From an uncultured Lachnospiraceae bacterium (GTDB lineage: Bacteria; Bacillota; Clostridia; Lachnospirales; Lachnospiraceae), in the NCBI GenBank assembly GCA_947626745.1, contig CANQTF010000002.1, positions 208,895 to 272,894 of the forward strand: 64,000 bases of DNA, read 5' to 3'. This document shows, piece by piece, positions 35,392 to 44,779 of this stretch. Numbering within the stretch: position 1 is the first letter of the stretch; every line of letters begins with the position of its first letter. Both the position numbers and the translations under genes were made by a program. The notes under the pieces are model-generated. The model was not told the origin of the DNA and searched no databases. It was given only the letters and a program-made list of their open reading frames with translations.

Positions 35392-36174
35392 TCAGATCCG
35401 GGCCAGCGCTTCCATGGCATGTTCCCTGATCAGCGGCTCGCAGTGTTCTTCCAGATATGCCTTGGCAAGAAGAACGGCCTTTTCTGGTCTGCCGTATTCC
35501 GAGAGCAGATTGCAGATGCGGTTAAAGTCCGCGGGGCTCTGGTTTGCGGAGCTGATCAGCAGAAGATAGCTGCCGTTGGCCTCGTCCTTATACAAAGTGC
35601 TCACGCCTCTGTAGGAGGCAGCGGTCATATGGGAGATCCTGGTCACGTCATGCAGCGTCGCGAATGAGAAAAGCCTGATCGCCGGCTGCACGGAAGCGGT
35701 TTCCCTGGCGGGTGTTTTGGCGGCCGGCGCTTCCGGGGAGGAGACCCTTGTCTCGGAAGGCGTCTCGTCGGCTTCGGCGTCGCTCATTTGACGGAGCATG
35801 TTCAGCACTTCGTCCGCGCCGTCCGAGAGGATATCCACGGTGTCTTCTTCCATATCGTCATCATAACCGTCCTCGTCCTCGTGGACCGACGGCGCGAATT
35901 TGGAAAATCGGGTATCCAGCTCTTCGGGATCTTCCACCTTGGTGATGATCAGTACGATGCATTCCGAGTTGAGCGGGATCGCCTCGATCATCAGCGGGAT
36001 ATCTTCCGCCTCAAAACCGCACTCGTACGCTGCCTGACGCATCATGTCGCGGAATAAGGTCTTTGCCTTTTCCGTGCCGTAGGCGAGTTCACTGATCTTC
36101 AGCTCCCTGTTCGCAAGATCCTCTCTTGTAAGTGTGCAGCGGATCTGCTGCTCGTTTACTTTTTCTATTTTCAT
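35392..36174 (-). CDS. mecA: Adaptor protein MecA
   Basis: MecA hands substrates (ComK in Bacillus) to the ClpC-ClpP protease and helps assemble ClpC. The 260 residues start MKIEKVNEQQIRCTLTREDL and continue SELAYGTEKAKTLFRDMM and IEAIPLNSECIVLIITKVED, the conserved N-terminal substrate-binding part. An acidic linker (YDDDMEEDTVDI) and a C-terminal domain (IRLFSFATLHDV) that binds ClpC follow. Its real target here is unknown. It is monocistronic with its own promoter. Confidence 0.9.
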   Translation of the reverse strand: MKIEKVNEQQIRCTLTREDLANRELKISELAYGTEKAKTLFRDMMRQAAYECGFEAEDIPLMIEAIPLNSECIVLIITKVEDPEELDTRFSKFAPSVHEDEDGYDDDMEEDTVDILSDGADEVLNMLRQMSDAEADETPSETRVSSPEAPAAKTPARETASVQPAIRLFSFATLHDVTRISHMTAASYRGVSTLYKDEANGSYLLLISSANQSPADFNRICNLLSEYGRPEKAVLLAKAYLEEHCEPLIREHAMEALARI

Positions 36175-36255
36175 GAGATGTTCACGTCCTTTTTGGTCAC
36201 AATTATTCCCTGATCCGTGTTCGCAATTTCGCGCAGATCGTACTCTGCCATGCTT

Positions 36256-36285
36256 ATTTTACCTGTATCTTATACTTTGTGTCAA
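36256..36285 (-). promoter_or_regulatory. Promoter of mecA
   Basis: On the - strand a perfect TTGACA (36285-36280), 18 bp, TAAAAT (36261-36256). Confidence 0.7.
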
Positions 36286-36342
36286 TTTTAGTCAATAGTG
36301 TGCATAAAGTATTTAAAAAAATTTAATTATTTTAGAAATTCC

Positions 36343-36371
36343 TTGCTTTTTTGTCACATTGTGGATATAAT
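36343..36371 (+). promoter_or_regulatory. Promoter-like sequence in the mecA-GH18 gap
   Basis: TTGCTT (36343-36348), 17 bp, perfect TATAAT (36366-36371). TGTGGATAT at 36360-36368, an 8 of 9 match to a DnaA box, overlaps the -10. No gene begins within 250 bp downstream. Confidence 0.45.
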
Positions 36372-36902
36372 CAAACTACAAGATGTCTCCGGCAATCGGC
36401 AGCGAAAGGAGGCAGTTGATAAACTTCATATAATAACATCTTTTTCTCCGTGTTGCTGATCTGTAAGCGGAGAGAGTCTTATAGGCGAAGTGCCTGATCG
36501 TAGACCGGATCTTGTTTCTTTCTATATTTCACAAATTATAATTCACAAGGAATGAGCAGGTTATACAGTTATTTTTTGTTTATTTGCATGCCGGAGAATC
36601 TTGGAAACTATTTAGCGTCTTATAATATCTTATGCCATTAGTATATCACGAAACTCTTTTTGGCAAACTAAAATTTAGGATCGTGCCGGGTCGAGCGCAA
36701 GTTATGGAAAAACATATGTGGAAAGCGATGATTTTATACGCAAAACGCAGAACGCCAAGGCTCTTTGACAAGTTCCCGCCACGGCGCCGCAGCGCGAAAT
36801 CCGGCGGTCATGAGAAGTAAGGCGCACCTTTTGGGAAATTTTGCTTGAAAATTGCGGTAAAACAGACGCGGCTGCGTTTGTGACGAAAAATGACAAAAAG
36901 TA
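36372..36902 (+). other. 530-bp unassigned intergenic stretch with hairpins
   Basis: After the promoter at 36343 there is AGATGT (36381) paired with ACATCTTTTT (about 36436-36445), with CTCC/GGAG inside. Next come CTCCG...CGGAG (36447-36473) and GTCT...AGAC around AGGCGAAGTGCCT (36477-36504). These could be a small RNA or a long structured leader. I could not match a known riboswitch class. A 62-codon frame at 36632-36820 has no good ribosome binding site and I do not count it as a gene. Confidence 0.4.
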
Positions 36903-36931
36903 ATGACTGAAAGGAAATAGTTTGTTATAAT
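36903..36931 (+). promoter_or_regulatory. Promoter of the GH18 gene
   Basis: ATGACT (36903-36908), 17 bp, perfect TATAAT (36926-36931) with TGT, an extended -10. Confidence 0.65.
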
Positions 36932-36958
36932 GAGGACGGTCAGAAAGGAGCTGGAAGT

Positions 36959-38650
36959 ATGAAGAAGGTTATTCCGGTGCTAATCGCGATCGTCCTTATT
37001 ATCGTGGTTGGAGCTATAGGTTTTGGAGCAAAGCTGGTGGAGAAATATTCCTATTCCAAAGAGAGAGCGGATCTGGAGGAATATTTTGACGTTCAGGGCA
37101 GCGACGATGTGCCGATCATCCTGCAGGACGAGAGGATCGAGGAGCACGCGAAGCGTTGGGACGGCGTCTGCTATTTTGACCTTGCGACAGTGCATAAGTA
37201 TTTTAATGATAGATTTTATGAGGATAAGAAAGAAGACCTTCTTATATATACGCTTCCGGATGCCGTGATCAGTACGCCGATCGGCACTTCGTCCCTGACG
37301 GTGGGCGACGATGCCAGGGAGCGCGATTATGTGATCGCCCGGTATGAGGGCGACACGCTGTATATCGCGGCGGATTTTGTGAAGGAATATACGAATTTTT
37401 CCTACGAGCTGTATGGGGAGCCATACCATATGCAGGTATATACGGAGTGGAATGAGCGGCAGGTGGCGACCGTCAAGAAAGACACGCAGGTGCGCTATCA
37501 GGGCGGCATTAAGAGCGATATCCTGACAGATGTCTCCAAGGGCGACAAGGTGATCGTGCTGGAGGAGATGGAGACGTGGACGAAAGTGAAGACGCAGGAC
37601 GCGTTCATCGGCTATGTGGAGAATAAGAGGCTTCAGGACCAGACGACGGAGACGCCGACGCCGGTGACCGACTATGCGGAGCCGGAGTATACGTCGAACA
37701 CGAGGGACCACAAGATCAATCTGGCGTGGCACGTAGTCGGCGGGATGTCGGGAAACGAATCGCTCGGCGAGGTAATGGCATCGACGAAAGGCGTCAACGT
37801 CATATCGCCTACGTGGTTTTCCCTGTGTACCGATCAGGGTGATTTCGTCAGTCTTGCATCGGCGGATTATGTGTCTAAAGCCCATGATATGGGTCTGGAG
37901 GTCTGGGCGGTCATAGATAACTTTAACGGCGGAGAGGTGGACACTTATGAAGTCCTTGCCGGGACAAGCACCCGGCGCTCCCTCATCGACCGTTTGATAG
38001 CGGAAGCGCTGGAATACGATCTGGACGGCATCAATGTTGACTTTGAGAACATCAGTCTGGACGCGGGCGAGCCCTTTGTGGAATTTATCAGGGAGCTGTC
38101 TATCCCGTGCCGGGAGCATGGCATCGTGCTGTCGGTCGACAACTACGTGCCGATGGGCTACACCGATCATTATAATAGGAAAGAACAGGGGATCGTGGCG
38201 GATTATGTCATTGTCATGGGCTATGACGAACACTACCCCGGCAGCCCGGAGGCGGGCTCGGTCGCATCGATCGATTTCGTGGAAAAGGGCATAGCGGACA
38301 CCGTGGCGCAGGTGCCCGCCGAGAAAGTAATCAACGCGATCCCTTTTTACACCCGGATATGGGAGCTGCAGGGCACGCAGCTAAGCAGTCAGGCGGTGGG
38401 CATGGAACTTGCGGGGCAGTTTATAGCCGATCACGATATTGCTACCGTGTGGGACGAGACGACCTGCCAGAACTACGGCGAGTGTCAGTCGGGCGACAGC
38501 TATTTTCAGGTATGGCTGGAGGATGCGGAATCTATCGGCGTCAAGCTGAACATCATGGATAAGTATGGCATTGCCGGCGTCGCGGAATGGCGGCTCGGCT
38601 TTGAGACGGCTGATGTCTGGGACGTGATCGAAGGGTATATGAACCGATAG
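36959..38650 (+). CDS. Membrane-anchored glycoside hydrolase family 18 protein with SH3 domain
   Basis: A surface enzyme likely acting on GlcNAc-containing glycans such as peptidoglycan. The 563 residues start with a hydrophobic anchor (VIPVLIAIVLIIVVGAIGF). Next come a copper-amine-oxidase-like/stalk region and an SH3-like module at about 160-225 (VRYQGGIKSDILTDVSKGD). The GH18 barrel has the catalytic motif LDGINVDFEN with Asp and Glu intact, and a C-terminal GIAGVAEWRLGFE strand. This resembles YaaH/SleL-type spore or wall hydrolases. AAAGGAG precedes the start. An amidase gene follows. Confidence 0.88.
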   Translation: MKKVIPVLIAIVLIIVVGAIGFGAKLVEKYSYSKERADLEEYFDVQGSDDVPIILQDERIEEHAKRWDGVCYFDLATVHKYFNDRFYEDKKEDLLIYTLPDAVISTPIGTSSLTVGDDARERDYVIARYEGDTLYIAADFVKEYTNFSYELYGEPYHMQVYTEWNERQVATVKKDTQVRYQGGIKSDILTDVSKGDKVIVLEEMETWTKVKTQDAFIGYVENKRLQDQTTETPTPVTDYAEPEYTSNTRDHKINLAWHVVGGMSGNESLGEVMASTKGVNVISPTWFSLCTDQGDFVSLASADYVSKAHDMGLEVWAVIDNFNGGEVDTYEVLAGTSTRRSLIDRLIAEALEYDLDGINVDFENISLDAGEPFVEFIRELSIPCREHGIVLSVDNYVPMGYTDHYNRKEQGIVADYVIVMGYDEHYPGSPEAGSVASIDFVEKGIADTVAQVPAEKVINAIPFYTRIWELQGTQLSSQAVGMELAGQFIADHDIATVWDETTCQNYGECQSGDSYFQVWLEDAESIGVKLNIMDKYGIAGVAEWRLGFETADVWDVIEGYMNR

Positions 38651-38722
38651 AAGGAATGAGACGGTCAAACAGGCGGCGGCATTTTTCACAAAGCTTCTTC
38701 ATATGCATTTATAAAGGCAGGA

Positions 38723-39469
38723 ATGTTAGGAACGGATATGAAGAAGGAAAAACAGAGGGACCGTGAGGCGCTTGTCAGGACGGCGCTGCTCTTACTGATG
38801 CTTGTGGCGGCCGGCCTTATCGTGCGCGGCGGCAGACGGCTGATGACGGCGGTCTCGTCGGACAGAGTGGAGGCGCCGGACGCCGGGCCGTGTGTGGTGA
38901 TCGACGCCGGACACGGCGGAAATGATCCCGGCAAAGTGGGGATAGACGGCAGCCTGGAGAAGGATATCAACCTGCAGATCGCGCTGAAGCTGCAGAAATT
39001 TCTGCAGATGCAGGACGTCGAAGTGATACTGACGCGGGATTCCGACAGAGGGCTGTACGATGAGGGCGCGTCCAACAAGAAAGTGCAGGACATGAAAAAC
39101 CGTGTGGCGCTCATCGAAAAACATCAGCCGGATCTGGTGGTGAGCATACATCAGAACAGCTATCATGAAGAGTATGTACACGGTGCGCAGGTCTTCTACT
39201 ATGCGACCAGCAATCGGAGCAAGGAGCTGGCCGAGTGCATTCAGCGGGTCATAGCGGCAAAGCTGGACAGAGACAATGCCAGACAGGCCAAAGCAAACGA
39301 CAGCTACTATCTGCTCAAGAAGACCTCGGTGCCGACTGTGATCGTGGAGTGCGGATTCCTGTCGAATTATGAGGAGGCGCAGAAGCTGTCGTCGGAGTTT
39401 TATCAGGAGAAAGCCGCATGGGCGATCCACCTGGCTGTCCTGCAGTGGCTGAACGGCAGCGCGGAATAA
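38723..39469 (+). CDS. N-acetylmuramoyl-L-alanine amidase (Amidase_3, CwlD-like)
   Basis: It cleaves the bond between muramic acid and L-alanine. An N-terminal anchor helix (about 17-32) precedes the zinc amidase domain, with VIDAGHGGNDPGK, the metal Glu in GSLEKDINLQIALKL, VSIHQNSY and the catalytic Glu in VIVECGFLSN. The 248-residue size and single domain fit CwlD, which makes muramic-delta-lactam in spore cortex, but a vegetative role is possible. The start is either the ATG at 38723 or 38738. It lies 72 bp after the GH18 gene and 14 bp before sua5. Confidence 0.88.
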   Translation: MLGTDMKKEKQRDREALVRTALLLLMLVAAGLIVRGGRRLMTAVSSDRVEAPDAGPCVVIDAGHGGNDPGKVGIDGSLEKDINLQIALKLQKFLQMQDVEVILTRDSDRGLYDEGASNKKVQDMKNRVALIEKHQPDLVVSIHQNSYHEEYVHGAQVFYYATSNRSKELAECIQRVIAAKLDRDNARQAKANDSYYLLKKTSVPTVIVECGFLSNYEEAQKLSSEFYQEKAAWAIHLAVLQWLNGSAE

Positions 39470-39483
39470 GAGAGGATGCGGAT

Positions 39484-40536
39484 GTGAAGACAAAACTGCT
39501 CCGAATAGATGAACATCATATTGACCCGGCGCTTGTGCGGGAGGCCGGAGCCGTGATCAAAGCGGGCGGCCTTGTGGCTTTTCCGACGGAGACGGTGTAC
39601 GGTCTGGGCGGAGATGCGCTGAATGCCGAGTCCTCGGCCAAGATCTACAGGGCAAAAGGGCGGCCTTCGGATAATCCGCTTATCGTGCATATAGCGGACA
39701 TGGAGGCGCTTGCCGCCATTGTGCGGGACATTCCGGAGAGCGCGGTGAAGCTGGCGGAGCGGTTCTGGCCCGGCCCGCTCACCATGATACTGTGGAAGGC
39801 GGATATCGTGCCTTGTGAGACTACGGGCGGTCTTGACACGGTGGCGGTGCGTATGCCGGCAGATCCCGTCGCGAGGGAACTGATCCGGGCGTCGGGCGGT
39901 TATGTGGCCGCTCCCAGTGCAAACCGCTCCGGCAGACCGAGTCCGACGCTCGCCAAGTATGTTATGGAGGATATGGACGGCAGGATCGAGATGGTCGTGG
40001 ACGGCGGCGCTGTGGAGATCGGACTGGAATCGACGATCGTTGATCTGACGGTGACGCCGCCGGTCATACTCCGACCGGGATATGTGACGAGGCAGATGCT
40101 GGAAGAGGTACTCGGCGAGGTCTTGGAGGACAACACGATGATGCGGGCCGATTCCGGACAGGCCCCGAAAGCGCCGGGCATGAAGTATCGGCATTATGCG
40201 CCCAAGGGCGAGTTGACGATTGTGGACGGCGCAGCGCAAAGTGTGGTAGAATATATTAACGGTCATATCGAACGGCATCGGCTGGAGCATAAAAAAACGG
40301 GTGTGATAGGCACCGATGCGAGCGTGAGGCAGTACGGGGCCGATGTGTGTAAAAGCGTCGGGAGCAGAGATGATGATGACATGATCGCGCGGGAGCTGTA
40401 CCGTATCCTGCGGGAGTTTGACGATGAGGATGTGGAAGTCATCTATGCCGAGTCATTCGACACCGACGGCATTGGACAGGCTATTATGAACAGATTGCTG
40501 AAGGCGGCCGGACACAGGGTCGTCCATGTATCGTGA
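39484..40536 (+). CDS. L-threonylcarbamoyladenylate synthase (Sua5 type)
   Basis: It makes threonylcarbamoyl-AMP for the t6A modification at A37 of ANN-decoding tRNAs. The GTG at 39484 follows GAGAGGA and gives 350 residues. The YrdC domain has AFPTETVYGLGGDAL, KGRPSDNPLIVHI and APSANRSGRPSPT. The inter-domain segment PGMKYRHYAPKGELTI and a C-terminal Sua5 domain follow, so this is the two-domain form. The next gene, rpiB, begins 19 bp later; sua5 and rpiB near the atp operon is also the order in B. subtilis. Confidence 0.94.
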   Translation: MKTKLLRIDEHHIDPALVREAGAVIKAGGLVAFPTETVYGLGGDALNAESSAKIYRAKGRPSDNPLIVHIADMEALAAIVRDIPESAVKLAERFWPGPLTMILWKADIVPCETTGGLDTVAVRMPADPVARELIRASGGYVAAPSANRSGRPSPTLAKYVMEDMDGRIEMVVDGGAVEIGLESTIVDLTVTPPVILRPGYVTRQMLEEVLGEVLEDNTMMRADSGQAPKAPGMKYRHYAPKGELTIVDGAAQSVVEYINGHIERHRLEHKKTGVIGTDASVRQYGADVCKSVGSRDDDDMIARELYRILREFDDEDVEVIYAESFDTDGIGQAIMNRLLKAAGHRVVHVS

Positions 40537-40555
40537 CGAAAACGGAGGGATAGCG

Positions 40556-40981
40556 ATGATAGCAATAGGAAGCGATCACGGCGGATTTGATTTGAAGGAA
40601 GCGGTCATTGCGCATTTGAAGGAACAGGGCATCGCGTATAAGGATTACGGGTGTTATGATAAAAAATCCTGCGATTATCCGATTTACGGCCGCGCCGTTG
40701 CCGAGGCGGTGGCTAAGGGAGAGTGCGAGAAGGGCATCGTCATCTGCACCACGGGCATCGGGATCTCCATTACAGCCAATAAGATAAAAGGTATCCGGTG
40801 CGCGCTGTGCGCGGACACGCTCTCGGCGAAGATGACGAGACTGCACAATGATGCGAACGTGCTCGCTATGGGCGGCGGCATCGTAGGACCGAATCTCGGC
40901 GTCAGCATCGTGGACGCTTTCCTGAATACGGAATTTTCCGCGGAGGAAAAGCATCAAAGAAGAGTGGGAATGATCGAGTAG
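40556..40981 (+). CDS. rpiB: Ribose-5-phosphate isomerase B
   Basis: It interconverts ribose-5-phosphate and ribulose-5-phosphate. The ATG at 40556 is 6 nt after GGAGGG. The 141 residues show IGSDHGGFDLKE, ICTTGIGISITANKIKGIR with the catalytic Cys, and RLHNDANVLAMGGGIVGP. The motif reads CTTG where most have CGTG. The upstream ATG at 40526 overlaps sua5 and lacks a ribosome binding site. It is cotranscribed with sua5. Confidence 0.94.
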   Translation: MIAIGSDHGGFDLKEAVIAHLKEQGIAYKDYGCYDKKSCDYPIYGRAVAEAVAKGECEKGIVICTTGIGISITANKIKGIRCALCADTLSAKMTRLHNDANVLAMGGGIVGPNLGVSIVDAFLNTEFSAEEKHQRRVGMIE

Positions 40982-41007
40982 CGGTATCACAAATACGGAG
41001 GATGTCT

Positions 41008-42207
41008 ATGAAAGGCAGGCGAATAACGGTTGTCGCGCTTGCGCTGGTCCTGCTGTTTGGGCTCACGGCCGTCCCCGTGCAGGCGACGGAGGAGACGCGC
41101 CGGCAGCTGGAACAGGCGGAAGAGGAGAAGAAGGATACGGAATCCGCGCTGGAGGGAACAAAGGAGGATCTGAACACGCTGAACGAGCAGAAGGATTCTC
41201 TGGAGGGCGCGCTGACAACGTTGAATACGGAGCTTTCTCAGGTGAGCAATAACCTGAGCGATCTGGAAGATAAGATCGCGGCCAAAGAGTCGGAGATCGA
41301 AACGATGAACGCCAATATCGAACAGGTGCAGAGCGAGCTGGAGGAGGCGATCCGGCTCAAAGATGAGCAGTATGCGACGATGAAGAAGCAGATACGGTTC
41401 ATGTACGAGAAGAGCGACTATCTGTATCTGGAACTGTTTTTCTCCGCGGGCAGTTTTTCGGATTTCCTGAACAAGAATAACTACATCGAGCAGTTGTCTT
41501 CTTATCAGCAGAAAGTGCTGCAGGACTATAAGGACGCGCAGAAGAAGATGGAAGAGAAGGAAGCGGAGCTGGAGCTTGACATGGCGCAGCTCGAGGCGGA
41601 TAAGAAGGAGCTGGACGACTATAAGATACAGGTCGTGGCGGAGCAGAACCGCGTGTCGGGCTTGGTCAGCAAGACATCGCAGTCTATCGATGCGACGGCA
41701 GGGCAGATATCGGCCGCGGAGGCGCAGGCGCTGGCTTACGAACAGCAGATCAAGGAGCAGGAGGAGAACATTTCGGTGCTGCGGGAGAAGCTGGCGGAGG
41801 AGATCCGTATGGCGGAGCTGGCTGCGCAGTCAAGCTGGAGAGATATTTCCGAGGTGTCTTTTGCCGACGGCGACAGATATCTTCTGGCAAATCTGATCTA
41901 CTGCGAAGCGGGCGGTGAGCCTTATGTCGGCCAGGTGGCGGTAGGCTCGGTCGTCATGAACAGGGTGCTCAGTTCGGTCTATCCCGATACGGTCACGGGC
42001 GTGATCTATCAGTCCGGGCAGTTCTCGCCGGTGGCGAGCGGCAGACTGGCGCTGGCGCTGGCGGAAGGCCGGGCGACGGCAAGCTGCTATCAGGCGGCGG
42101 ACGAGGTCATGAGCGGCACGACCACCGTGGGAAACTGCGTCTATTTCAGGACGCCCATAGACGGTGTGACGCCGAAGTACACCATAGGCGGGCATATCTT
42201 CTATTAA
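41008..42207 (+). CDS. Secreted coiled-coil cell wall hydrolase (PcsB-like coiled coil plus SleB domain)
   Basis: The start at 41008 (6 nt after GGAGG) gives a signal peptide ending in AVPVQA. About 250 residues of coiled coil (repeats of LEQAEEEKKDTESALEGTKE kind) resemble the PcsB/EnvC regulatory domain. A C-terminal Hydrolase_2 domain follows, with LANLIYCEAGGEPYVGQVAVG, VMNRV and NCVYFRTP, the SleB/CwlJ family. It likely cuts peptidoglycan during growth, division or germination. The coiled coil may control the enzyme through FtsEX-type partners; that is inference. Length 399 residues. Confidence 0.88.
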   Translation: MKGRRITVVALALVLLFGLTAVPVQATEETRRQLEQAEEEKKDTESALEGTKEDLNTLNEQKDSLEGALTTLNTELSQVSNNLSDLEDKIAAKESEIETMNANIEQVQSELEEAIRLKDEQYATMKKQIRFMYEKSDYLYLELFFSAGSFSDFLNKNNYIEQLSSYQQKVLQDYKDAQKKMEEKEAELELDMAQLEADKKELDDYKIQVVAEQNRVSGLVSKTSQSIDATAGQISAAEAQALAYEQQIKEQEENISVLREKLAEEIRMAELAAQSSWRDISEVSFADGDRYLLANLIYCEAGGEPYVGQVAVGSVVMNRVLSSVYPDTVTGVIYQSGQFSPVASGRLALALAEGRATASCYQAADEVMSGTTTVGNCVYFRTPIDGVTPKYTIGGHIFY

Positions 42208-42242
42208 ACCCGATTCTTATGATGAAATTGGTGAAATGATAA

Positions 42243-42274
42243 ACAGGGCAGCCGCATAAATGCGTCCGCCCTGT
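42243..42274 (-). terminator. Terminator between convergent genes
   Basis: ACAGGGC pairs with GCCCTGT, with an inner CCGCAT/ATGCG stem. On the - strand it is followed by TTATCATTT; on the + strand the tail is not T-rich. Confidence 0.65.
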
Positions 42275-42287
42275 CTGTATGTCTGCG

Positions 42288-42776
42288 TTAGCGTTCGTTT
42301 TCGATGAGTCGTTCGATCGGAGACTGGAGTCTGTCAAAGTCTCCCGCGTAGATGATCTCCAACAGGCTGTTGAGACTGCGCAGGGAGGCTTTCAGGGTAT
42401 CCTCGGAGATCAGCTTGTCATTCAGTGCAGTGACGAGTTCGTCGAGATCCACCACTTTGACGAAGCCGTCGGGGTACACGATCACGTCCGCTAACAGATC
42501 GGTCACGATATAGGTGTCTGTGGCCGCCTCGTGATCGTAGGAGACGATGTCGCAGTACCAGTACAGAAGAGAGCCGTCCTCTCTGTAGAATTTGCTGACT
42601 TTAAAGCCCTCGTGCAGATAGTAGCAGGAATATCCGTGGTGCAGATCCTTGCGCGGCTTGATAGTGTGCCAGCCGGTAATGATCTTATCGCTGTCCCGCA
42701 GCAGGATACGGTCGTCTTTCAACAGAATGCATTCTTCGGGGATCAGTCTTTTGCGGTAAAGGATCGGATCTGCCAT
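42288..42776 (-). CDS. DUF402 domain protein
   Basis: A 162-residue DUF402 protein: GWHTIKPRKDLHHGYSCYYL, LYWYCDIVSYDHE, and DLLADVIVYPDG with the VDLDEL segment. The family includes nucleoside tri/diphosphatases and RNA-processing proteins of FAU-1 kind; the acidic residues that bind metal are present (DIVSYDHE, DLLADVIV, VVDLDEL). Exact function unknown. AGGAGG lies before the ATG, and a TTGACT element lies about 80 bp upstream. Convergent with the wall hydrolase and divergent from the atp operon. Confidence 0.85.
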   Translation of the reverse strand: MADPILYRKRLIPEECILLKDDRILLRDSDKIITGWHTIKPRKDLHHGYSCYYLHEGFKVSKFYREDGSLLYWYCDIVSYDHEAATDTYIVTDLLADVIVYPDGFVKVVDLDELVTALNDKLISEDTLKASLRSLNSLLEIIYAGDFDRLQSPIERLIENER

Positions 42777-42909
42777 AATACCTCCTAGGGATCGTGCCGT
42801 ATGGATATTTCTGCCTGTTCTTATACGTTACGTTACACTGCCGATAGTGAAAAGTCAATGTAAAATGTGAAGAAATATTCAGTTTTTTATCTATTTTTCA
42901 CAATAATGC

Positions 42910-42938
42910 TGGACATAAGTACCAGAAATGGTTATAAT
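42910..42938 (+). promoter_or_regulatory. SigA promoter of the atp operon
   Basis: TGGACA (42910-42915), 17 bp, perfect TATAAT (42933-42938). The leader is about 65 nt. Confidence 0.75.
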
Positions 42939-43011
42939 TTTAGTCGTAGGCTGTCTGTGTCATGATATGCCTGTCATGGGCGGCGGCAGTCGCTGCAGGA
43001 AAGGGACAAGG

Positions 43012-43314
43012 GTGAAATACAATAAGGAAGTATACCACGCGCTTGCGATGATAAGCCAGTTCGGTATCAATATGCTCGTTCCCATTTTCATCTGTTCTTT
43101 TGCCGGAATGTTCCTTGATCGGCACTTCGGCGTTTCTTATTGGACGGTAGCGCTGTTTTTTGTCGGTGCGCTGGCAGGTTTTACCAACGTATTCCGATTT
43201 GCCAAGAAGATATATGACACGCCGGCGGCATCCCGCAGACGCGGCACGCGGACACGGGACGGTAAGAGAGAGAAGAGTATACATGAAAAAGAAGATAGAT
43301 CCGACGTTATTTGA
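43012..43314 (+). CDS. AtpZ/AtpI-like protein
   Basis: A 100-residue protein starting with GTG at 43012 after AGGAAAGGG. Two membrane helices (MISQFGINMLVPIFICSFAGMF region and TVALFFVGALAGFTNVFRF) and a basic tail match the AtpZ/AtpI family that precedes F-type ATP synthase genes. Such proteins help ring assembly or transport Mg2+/Ca2+. Open reading upstream to 42928 has no ribosome binding site. It overlaps the next gene by 32 bp. Confidence 0.82.
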   Translation: MKYNKEVYHALAMISQFGINMLVPIFICSFAGMFLDRHFGVSYWTVALFFVGALAGFTNVFRFAKKIYDTPAASRRRGTRTRDGKREKSIHEKEDRSDVI

Positions 43315-43672
43315 TCTGTGTCTGGGGATCCTTTTATACGGCATCGTGTTTCAGGCCGTGCTGCTGTGTTTTTCACGAAAACCGGCATACAGCTTCGGCC
43401 TGTGGATCGGCGTCCTGCTTGCCATAGCCGGCGCGGTACATATGTGGTGGTCGATAGACAAGGGCATGGATCAGGCGGCGAAACAGGCGGCGAAGACGGT
43501 CGGCACGAACAATCTCATCCGGTATTTTACGCTTGTGATCGTCATGCTTGTATTGATCTATACGGATTTTGCCAATCCGATCTTCACGTTTTGCGGTTAT
43601 ATGGGTATGAAGGTATCGGCGTACCTGAATCCGTGGCTTGGCAGGATCCGTTCCAAAATAATCAAAATATAG
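43283..43672 (+). CDS. atpI: ATP synthase subunit I-like membrane protein
   Basis: The ATG at 43283 after AGAGAGAAGAG yields 129 residues with four hydrophobic segments, starting LFDLCLGILLYGIVFQAVLL. The size, position directly before atpB and topology fit the AtpI chaperone-like proteins thought to guide c-ring assembly. Sequence similarity is low in this family, so the call rests largely on position. It overlaps the preceding gene and ends 18 bp before atpB. Confidence 0.75.
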   Translation: MKKKIDPTLFDLCLGILLYGIVFQAVLLCFSRKPAYSFGLWIGVLLAIAGAVHMWWSIDKGMDQAAKQAAKTVGTNNLIRYFTLVIVMLVLIYTDFANPIFTFCGYMGMKVSAYLNPWLGRIRSKIIKI

Positions 43673-43690
43673 AATGGAGGAGGTGATAGC

Positions 43691-44410
43691 ATGGGGCAAG
43701 GTGTTCTTCTGACTGCGGGCGCCGACATCGACTTTATGGTCCACGGCGTTTTTTCCTATGAACTGTTCGGGCAGACCGTGTGGATCACGACGACGCATGT
43801 GTGCGTGCTGATCGTCATGCTTTTGATCATCGGCTTCTGCATAGCGGCGAACCGTGCTGTCAAACATGCGACGGATGTTCCGGGAACGTTCCAGAATATT
43901 GCCGAACTTGTTGTGGAGATGCTTGACAACATGATCGGCGGGGTAATGGGCAGGTTCAGTCCGAAGTTCCGCAACTATGTGGGCACGATCTTTATCTTTA
44001 TCCTGCTCAGCAATATTTCCGGTCTGTTCGGGCTCAGACCACCGACGGCGGATTACGGTGTGACGCTGGCGCTGGGACTTATGACGTTTACGCTGATCCA
44101 TTTCAACAAGTTCAGGTACAAGAAAGTCAAGGGGGTCGTCGCAGAGCTTTGCGACCCGTGGCCGTTCTGGGCGCCGATCAATATCATTGGCTGGGTGGCA
44201 GTGCCGATCTCATTGTCTCTCCGTCTGTTTGCCAATGTCTTATCCGGGACCGTCATGATGGCGCTTATATACGGACTGCTCGCCAAGATAGCGATCGTTT
44301 GGCCGGCGGCGCTCCACGTATATTTCGACTTGTTCTCCGGAGCGATCCAGACCTACGTGTTCTGTATGCTGACGATGACGTACATCAGCGATGCATGCAC
44401 GACGGATTGA
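43691..44410 (+). CDS. atpB: ATP synthase F0 subunit a
   Basis: Subunit a forms the ion half-channels beside the c-ring. The 239-residue protein has about five to six helices and carries the essential Arg in PISLSLRLFANVLSG. GGAGGAGGTGATAGC precedes the start. With the Na+-type c subunit that follows, it should conduct Na+. Order in the operon: atpB-atpE-atpF-atpH-atpA-atpG-atpD-atpC. Confidence 0.95.
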   Translation: MGQGVLLTAGADIDFMVHGVFSYELFGQTVWITTTHVCVLIVMLLIIGFCIAANRAVKHATDVPGTFQNIAELVVEMLDNMIGGVMGRFSPKFRNYVGTIFIFILLSNISGLFGLRPPTADYGVTLALGLMTFTLIHFNKFRYKKVKGVVAELCDPWPFWAPINIIGWVAVPISLSLRLFANVLSGTVMMALIYGLLAKIAIVWPAALHVYFDLFSGAIQTYVFCMLTMTYISDACTTD

Positions 44411-44454
44411 CGGGCGTATGCAGCAACATGAAAATACCATTTTTTAATTTATAA

Positions 44455-44733
<279 letters not shown>

Positions 44734-44779
44734 GACAACGGGGAGTGTGTTTTAGGACGATAGAAAGGAGGATAAGGGC

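Noticed and set aside
36372..36520. c-di-AMP or c-di-GMP riboswitch before the GH18 gene
   Set aside because: I looked for the conserved core sequences of both classes and did not find them.
36632..36820. Possible 62-residue gene before the GH18 gene
   Set aside because: It has no ribosome binding site, no recognisable motif and lies in AT-rich sequence with hairpins.
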